This document shows positions 14,088 to 18,409 of a DNA stretch of 18,409 nt, piece after piece. Where the stretch lies: positions 1 through 18,409 of the forward strand of contig CAJWMI010000030.1 of NCBI GenBank assembly GCA_913043185.1. The letters are read 5' to 3'. The notes below the pieces were generated by a model. That model saw only the letters and a program-made list of their open reading frames with translations. It did not search any database and had not been told where the DNA came from. The DNA comes from an uncultured Fidelibacterota bacterium (lineage in GTDB: Bacteria > Marinisomatota > Marinisomatia > Marinisomatales > UBA1611). How positions within the stretch are numbered: the first letter of the stretch is position 1; each line of letters starts with the position of its first letter. Position numbers and translations under genes: made by a program.

Positions 14088-15617
14088 TTAACCTTGTTTA
14101 CTATTTTTTGCTCTGTGAAGAAAAATGCCAGGTCTATTTATAGTGGCCATTTTATTCTTTAATACAAATTTTCCACTAACCAACACGTGTGTAATACCCT
14201 TTGAAACAAGCTTAGGACGTTTAAACGTGGCCCTATCTAGTACCGTTATAGGGTTAAATACTACCATATCAGCTACCATACCTGATGCCAAAATCCCCCG
14301 TTTTTTGAGCCCCATATTATTGGCAGGAACTCCGGTCATCTTATTGACCGCCTGTTCAATAGTTAAATATTTATTTTCTCTAACATATTGACCAAGCACC
14401 TTTGGATAGCTTCCAAATCCACGAGGATGTCCCCCTGTTGATCCTCCATCTGTACAAAGGTTTGTGTGCTTCCAATTTAGTAACGCAATAATATCTTCTT
14501 CTCTCATACTTCTGGCAATAATAGACTCGGAGTGATCTTTTTCAAGGGTCGCTGCTATCATATCCATTAGAGTATGAGATGGATCTTGTCCACGGGTTTT
14601 TGCGATTTCATTCAAGCGTATACCCTCATACTTAGGGTTTGGCGTATACTCAGATATAATGACCCCATCAGGAGTGGTGATCTCGCTCAGTGCAAAATCT
14701 GCTGCTGCCTTATTACTAAAGTCCCTATCGGGAAAAAGAACCTGCATCGTAGACTGCCAATACATATAAGGATATATATCTGCGGAAATATCGATGCCGT
14801 TATTTCTTGCTTGATCAAGCCTGTCCAAGAGTTTTTCTGTTTTGCCCAATAAACTTCCCATTGCGAGCTTAATGTGACTAATCTGAACCGGGATATCTGC
14901 CTCTTTACCTATCCTAATGATCTCCTCTACCGCATCCCAAAAATATCTATCTTCACTACGAATGTGACTGATATACCTTGCACCATATCTTGAAGCAGTC
15001 TTGGCCAAGGAAACCACCTCATCCGTATTTGAATATATGCCTGGGTCATACTCTAGACCAGAGGACAGGCCCCATGCGCCCTGCTCTAGATCAGATACTA
15101 AAAGGTCATTCATTTTTTGAATTTCTTTACTCGTGGCCTCCCGCCGAAAGTCTGAGCCCATGACAATCTCACGTATAGTATTATGCCCACTGTAAGAACC
15201 GATATTAATGGATACAGGAGTGTTTTCTAGTTGGTCAGTTAGATTTGAAATTGGATGGTGTGATGAACCATCTTGACCGATAAAGACAGTGGTAATTCCC
15301 TGGGTTAATGCTCCGGCCATACCTGTGTTTTTAAACATACCCTCATCGTGGTGACTGTGAGTATCTATAAAGCCAGGAGCAACAATTTCACCTTTTACAC
15401 TTAACTCATTTTTTGCTTTGCCGCTAACTATCCCTATGGTTTTGATCTTACCATCAAGAATGCCTACATCTGCATTGTATCCTGGAGCGCCGGTGCCATC
15501 AATAATTAGACCATCTCGTATGATAATATCATAGTCATACTTAATGCTGCAGGAAAAACTATGTATGCATAAGAAGATATTCAGACAGACTGAATAATAT
15601 GACATAGACAGTTTCAT
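14088..15617 (-). CDS. N-acyl-D-amino-acid deacylase (D-aminoacylase) family amidohydrolase
   Basis: The 509-residue protein has a hydrophobic N-terminus (about 7-23), so it is probably exported, followed by an amidohydrolase beta-barrel. The metal-binding motif DTHSHHD (85-91) follows VAPGFI; then come GLEYDPGIY (187-195), YISHIRSE (215-222, H218), VQISHIK (244-250, H248) and a late CTDGGSTGGHPRGFG segment with the catalytic aspartate. The C-terminal strand-rich domain contains GMVADMVVFN. D-aminoacylases cleave N-acyl-D-amino acids. In characterised enzymes a cysteine in the GNCG segment bridges metals; here that place reads VFIGQDGSS (111-119), so no cysteine is present. The ATG follows the metallopeptidase-like gene's stop directly (TAA-TAA-ATG), indicating coupled translation. 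Confidence 0.87.
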   Translation of the reverse strand: MKLSMSYYSVCLNIFLCIHSFSCSIKYDYDIIIRDGLIIDGTGAPGYNADVGILDGKIKTIGIVSGKAKNELSVKGEIVAPGFIDTHSHHDEGMFKNTGMAGALTQGITTVFIGQDGSSHHPISNLTDQLENTPVSINIGSYSGHNTIREIVMGSDFRREATSKEIQKMNDLLVSDLEQGAWGLSSGLEYDPGIYSNTDEVVSLAKTASRYGARYISHIRSEDRYFWDAVEEIIRIGKEADIPVQISHIKLAMGSLLGKTEKLLDRLDQARNNGIDISADIYPYMYWQSTMQVLFPDRDFSNKAAADFALSEITTPDGVIISEYTPNPKYEGIRLNEIAKTRGQDPSHTLMDMIAATLEKDHSESIIARSMREEDIIALLNWKHTNLCTDGGSTGGHPRGFGSYPKVLGQYVRENKYLTIEQAVNKMTGVPANNMGLKKRGILASGMVADMVVFNPITVLDRATFKRPKLVSKGITHVLVSGKFVLKNKMATINRPGIFLHRAKNSKQG

Positions 15618-15620
15618 TTA

Positions 15621-16415
15621 TTATTCTGTCAAGGGATACATGTTAAAACTTTGATCATCAAAATACTTAATCCTGTTTGGAATTGCAGACTCTATTTTTT
15701 CTTTAAGCTCAGTAGAAATCCGATCTGGTCGATACCTGATCGCAAAATAAGGCAAATAGCTCTCTGCTATATCCTCTCTAGTAGGATGCTCTTCAGCATA
15801 GCTTGAGATAAACCTGCAGTCTTGCTCCTGTGCTTTGATCCAATCGCTGTTTGTAGAATGATAGGCGTCCAATGAAGTGTGCGAGGCCTCATGGACAAAC
15901 GTCTCCTCCAGTATTCCCTGGTCTTCATAATGAAGTGCTGAATAATCTGTATGTATGAGAAGATTGTTGTTCCCACCACCAAACGGCTGAACACCTTTGT
16001 GGATCCAAACGGTCTCTACATCTTTTCGAAGCTCGGTCGTTAACCTGCCAATAACTGGAGCAAACTTTTCTGCCTGTATCCTGGCATCATCAACCGTTCC
16101 AAACTCTGGATTTACCTGTATCTCTATTGTCATACTATCATCAAATACCGCAGGAAATAAATAAGGGCTTATTGTGATCCAGTCTGCTACCCTTCTGTCA
16201 TACATAGTTCTCTGTGCCTGACCGTTGTAGCTTAGGCTTACAAATGTGGTCAGATCATCTGAGGTAATAATATCAGGATCAATAAAAATAGTTCCACTAA
16301 ATGGTGGCGTCGCATAATCGCTGCAGTTCGGTGTGCTGGATGGACCAGATTCTTTATTTTTTTCGCAGCTGATTAAGGCTATCACAGTAAAAGTAAAGAA
16401 AAGAAATATTTTCAT
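15621..16415 (-). CDS. Secreted HExxH metallopeptidase-like lipoprotein
   Basis: The frame runs from a GTG at 16433 (270 residues), but the ATG six codons later (16415) gives a cleaner signal peptide and is preferred; residue numbers are from the GTG. The lipobox ALISC puts the acylated cysteine at C23. A zinc site HEASH (181-185) lies in ETFVHEASHTSLDAY, and a downstream SSYAEEHPTREDIAES (210-225) could supply a glutamate as third ligand (E219 or E224), as in gluzincin-type peptidases. I cannot assign a named peptidase family. No ribosome site is clear for either start. The stop is immediately followed by a second stop and the deacylase ATG, so this gene heads a coupled group of three secreted hydrolases. 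Confidence 0.78.
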   Translation of the reverse strand: MKIFLFFTFTVIALISCEKNKESGPSSTPNCSDYATPPFSGTIFIDPDIITSDDLTTFVSLSYNGQAQRTMYDRRVADWITISPYLFPAVFDDSMTIEIQVNPEFGTVDDARIQAEKFAPVIGRLTTELRKDVETVWIHKGVQPFGGGNNNLLIHTDYSALHYEDQGILEETFVHEASHTSLDAYHSTNSDWIKAQEQDCRFISSYAEEHPTREDIAESYLPYFAIRYRPDRISTELKEKIESAIPNRIKYFDDQSFNMYPLTE

Positions 16416-16460
16416 AGGTTTGACCAAGATCACAGCCCAAAAGTTAATAACTCTACTGTA

Positions 16461-16952
16461 TCATACAAACAGCTGTGACCACCTAGCGCAGATATCTTCA
16501 AAGCTAATTGCCATATTTGCAGGGCTCGTACTAGGAAGTGGTACATATTTGATCTCTAGATTTTCAGTAAAATATTTGTAAAACATTTTTTCAGATTTTT
16601 TACCATTAAACCCAATTACTTTTATTGAATCATAATTCTTTATTAATCCTTCAATATCATTAGGGCTCTCATCTTTGATATTTGAGTCAAGGCTTCCTTC
16701 TCTGTTTGCACTAAGAGCCACATCCCACAGTCCAATTTTATTTTTACAAAGCAGCTCTTTTTTCTGTTGATAGTTAACGGGAATATCACCACCGGTTAAA
16801 TGAGACAGAATTTTCCATATTCTATTTCTAGCGTGCCCGTAGTACTGCTTAAGTTCGAGAGACTTTTTTCCAGGAAGAGAGCCCAGAATTAAGATTTTTG
16901 TATCACTATAGATTATTGGTGAGAAAGATTTAGATTTTATCATACTTGCCAT
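16461..16952 (-). CDS. DNA-deoxyinosine (hypoxanthine-DNA) glycosylase, UDG superfamily
   Basis: The 163-residue protein matches the hypoxanthine-DNA glycosylase group of the uracil-DNA glycosylase superfamily over its full length: SFSPII (9-14), ILILGSLPGKKSLE (20-33), the QYYGHARNRIW box (36-46, with N43 the likely catalytic Asn), IGLWDV (73-78), REGSLDSNI (84-92), IGFNGKKS (113-120) and LPSTSPAN (139-146). Enzymes of this group remove hypoxanthine, formed by adenine deamination, from DNA in base excision repair. It is cytoplasmic. The ATG at 16952 has no clear ribosome site; an ATG three codons later is also possible. It is separated by 14 and 27-45 bases from secreted-protein genes, an unusual context for a DNA repair gene. 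Confidence 0.9.
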   Translation of the reverse strand: MASMIKSKSFSPIIYSDTKILILGSLPGKKSLELKQYYGHARNRIWKILSHLTGGDIPVNYQQKKELLCKNKIGLWDVALSANREGSLDSNIKDESPNDIEGLIKNYDSIKVIGFNGKKSEKMFYKYFTENLEIKYVPLPSTSPANMAISFEDICARWSQLFV

Positions 16953-16966
16953 AGAATAAGTAATTA

Positions 16967-17806
16967 CTAGTTCAATGGAATGTCGGATGTAATATTAACA
17001 TAGGTTGCAGAACTATTTGCTCCGTTTGAGCCACTAAATGTACCATTATGTGAGTTACCAGAGTCATCGTTAAGATCCTGTTCAAATTTTATATATAGCT
17101 CCAAATTATCGCTATAGCTTGTGGTCACATTACCTATACCGCTTCCGCTATTATAAATTGCAGAAATTTGTGATGGTGTTAGAACGGACGTCCAGACTGC
17201 TACTTCATCTATCAGACCTGTAAATGGTGCTGATATATGGTCAGTATCACCAATTGTTACTGGTGAGCCCGTAGACTTATCAAGTTTACCTCTTGCATCG
17301 CTCCAGCTTTCAACTTCTGAGCCATCGATATATAGCGTTGTTTCATCAGACTGATCTTGATCATATGTAACTGCTAGATGATACCACGTGTTATCAGATA
17401 TTCCATGATTAAATTCTAATCGATCATCTCCAGCTTCACTATCAAGGTAGATTTCAACCTTGGAGCCATCGGTTCCTATCTCAATATTATCATTATTAGG
17501 ATCAGAACCTTTGGAATACATTATATTATTAACCCCATGGTTAGAATCATAACTCGAGCCACTATTATCTTCTGTCCTTTTAAACCAGAACATAACAGTG
17601 AAATATTCTGGCCTTCTAAGATTAGTAATATCTCCACATGATATAATATCATCCTCACCATCGAAACTATGCGCATAATTAGGCGGAGGATGATATTTTT
17701 GTACGCCATGAAATGTAGGTAGTGCTATTTGGGCATTTATAGAACATAAAATAAATGCCGAGAAAAAACTGAAATAAGATTTATTCACTTGAAATTTCAC
17801 TAGCAT
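16967..17806 (-). CDS. Secreted LamG/concanavalin A-like lectin domain protein
   Basis: The protein (279 residues from the ATG) has a signal peptide ending near NAQ (24-26), then IALPTFHGVQK, almost the same as in the gene upstream. A LamG-type jelly roll fills about 48-222: an FDGEDDIISCG start, FTVMFWFKR (69-77), WYHLAVTYDQ (141-150), LYIDGSEV (158-165) and LIDEVAVWTSVLTPSQISAIYN (in 198-219). A second partial segment, LELYIKFEQDLNDDSGNSHNGT, follows and the protein ends soon after. LamG domains bind glycans or proteins outside the cell. The ATG overlaps the end of the PA14-like gene by 26 bases. A GTG at 17788, with an 8-base overlap, gives a tighter signal peptide and is a real alternative. 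The two secreted proteins probably form a translationally coupled pair. Confidence 0.85.
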   Translation of the reverse strand: MLVKFQVNKSYFSFFSAFILCSINAQIALPTFHGVQKYHPPPNYAHSFDGEDDIISCGDITNLRRPEYFTVMFWFKRTEDNSGSSYDSNHGVNNIMYSKGSDPNNDNIEIGTDGSKVEIYLDSEAGDDRLEFNHGISDNTWYHLAVTYDQDQSDETTLYIDGSEVESWSDARGKLDKSTGSPVTIGDTDHISAPFTGLIDEVAVWTSVLTPSQISAIYNSGSGIGNVTTSYSDNLELYIKFEQDLNDDSGNSHNGTFSGSNGANSSATYVNITSDIPLN

Positions 17807-18401
17807 GTATGGTCCAGTTTGAGTTCGATGGTGTTTTCCAAAATATCCTTAATCCTATCCCACCGCCGCGCTCCTGCATGTATGCATTAAGGGTATATTT
17901 TGTTCCAGCTGTAAGTGATTCCGTTCCAGTATGGTTACCAATACTTTGGGTTCCATGGCCACCAGGATGGGACGCAACGACTGAACCATTTAACAAAAAG
18001 AATACCCCGTCATCACCCTCACAAGTAAAAGTATAGGTGCCAGTTTCCTGCGGAATAAAATAACCACTTACTGACACACTAAAATCATCATTTGATACAT
18101 CGCCGACAACGGACTCTAAGTGTGATTGATTAGTAAAATTTATGAGTCCATAATCAGAAGTCGAAGGTCCTCCTATACTAGATGTAGTCCCAGAAGTTTC
18201 TAAGGTACCTTGCTTACTGATTAATTCTGTGTATGTATCTGCGTAATAGGTTGGCGAAGTAGATGTATGAACCTCATAGTTCAATTGTCCATTGGCTGTA
18301 TGTGATTGTGGTTTATGCACACCTTGAAATGTAGGCAATGCTATCTGTGCTATCAATTTTGATAACACTAAGAAAAAGATGAAGGATATCTTTTTCAACA
18401 T
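17781..18401 (-). CDS. Secreted PA14/GLEYA-like carbohydrate-binding protein
   Basis: The 206-residue protein has a signal peptide ending near IAQ (17-19), followed by IALPTFQGVHK, a motif also present in the next gene. From about residue 52 to 203 it resembles the PA14/GLEYA beta-barrel: FSVSVSGYFIPQETGTYTF (in 107-125), CEGDDGVFFLLNGSVV (127-142, where two adjacent aspartates D130-D131 fit the calcium site of the GLEYA group), YTLNAYMQERGGGIGLRIFW (in 169-188). Such domains bind sugars at cell surfaces. The start is supported by AGGAG at 18409-18405, three bases before the ATG. It is the first complete gene at this end of the window; an operon may continue beyond it. Confidence 0.82.
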   Translation of the reverse strand: MLKKISFIFFLVLSKLIAQIALPTFQGVHKPQSHTANGQLNYEVHTSTSPTYYADTYTELISKQGTLETSGTTSSIGGPSTSDYGLINFTNQSHLESVVGDVSNDDFSVSVSGYFIPQETGTYTFTCEGDDGVFFLLNGSVVASHPGGHGTQSIGNHTGTESLTAGTKYTLNAYMQERGGGIGLRIFWKTPSNSNWTIHASEISSE

Positions 18402-18409
18402 TAACTCCT

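Noticed and set aside
22..16972. Repeated ACTAGT palindromes near gene borders (for example close to 26, 695, 5094 and 16965)
   Set aside because: About six copies are expected by chance in a sequence this long and AT-rich, and several lie inside genes without common context.
1..18409. Long open frames on the plus strand
   Set aside because: Each is antisense to a minus-strand gene with recognisable domains, lacks a ribosome site and family features, and reflects the codon use of the real gene.

Overview
This is an AT-rich bacterial segment in which every convincing gene lies on the minus strand, so transcription runs from high to low coordinates. There is no rRNA, tRNA, CRISPR array, integrase, transposase or phage structural gene. 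Many products carry Sec signal peptides or lipoprotein signals, and several belong to families common in Bacteroidota and their relatives: DUF885, D-aminoacylase, SGNH hydrolase, TPR lipoprotein, LamG and PA14/GLEYA. The shared residues ALPTF-x-GV-x-K after two signal peptides, the AT bias and the gene content suggest an uncultivated marine bacterium of the wider FCB group, possibly Marinimicrobia-like. This is an inference of low certainty.

Layout in order of transcription. (1) 18401-16967: two overlapping secreted proteins, PA14/GLEYA-like then LamG-like, with the same N-terminal motif. (2) 16952-16461: a hypoxanthine-DNA glycosylase-type UDG. (3) 16433-12829: a tight cluster of a secreted HExxH metallopeptidase-like lipoprotein, an N-acyl-D-amino-acid deacylase and a class S12 serine hydrolase, which could act together on peptides or D-amino-acid conjugates. 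(4) 12774-11908: a secreted protein of unknown family built from two tandem copies of one domain, ending at a strong terminator. (5) 11767-10348: a short SSB-like protein with a DDDLPF tail, a stand-alone SpoT-type HD protein, and a TPR lipoprotein. (6) 10291-7890: an unknown SCQGH protein with a TTG start, a DUF885 protein and a cold-shock protein followed by a hairpin. (7) 7715-5552: a secreted SGNH hydrolase, a SAM methyltransferase and a DUF805 membrane protein, closed by a terminator. (8) 5426-25: a DUF1543 protein, repeat protein B, two adjacent PD-(D/E)XK nucleases (one with a Cas4/AddB-like cysteine set), a possible 48-residue secreted peptide, a membrane-anchored PKD protein, a spore-photoproduct-lyase-family radical SAM protein, and repeat protein A, a paralogue of B.

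The most interesting part is block 8. Two paralogous membrane-anchored repeat proteins enclose twin nucleases, a PKD membrane protein and an SPL-like radical SAM enzyme, all in the same direction with mostly short gaps. No published system with this composition is known to me. The genes may be co-expressed, but a shared function is inference only. Other candidates for novelty are the SSB-tailed mini protein and the tandemly duplicated secreted protein. No gene-free stretch exceeds 300 bases; the longest gap is 7716-7889.
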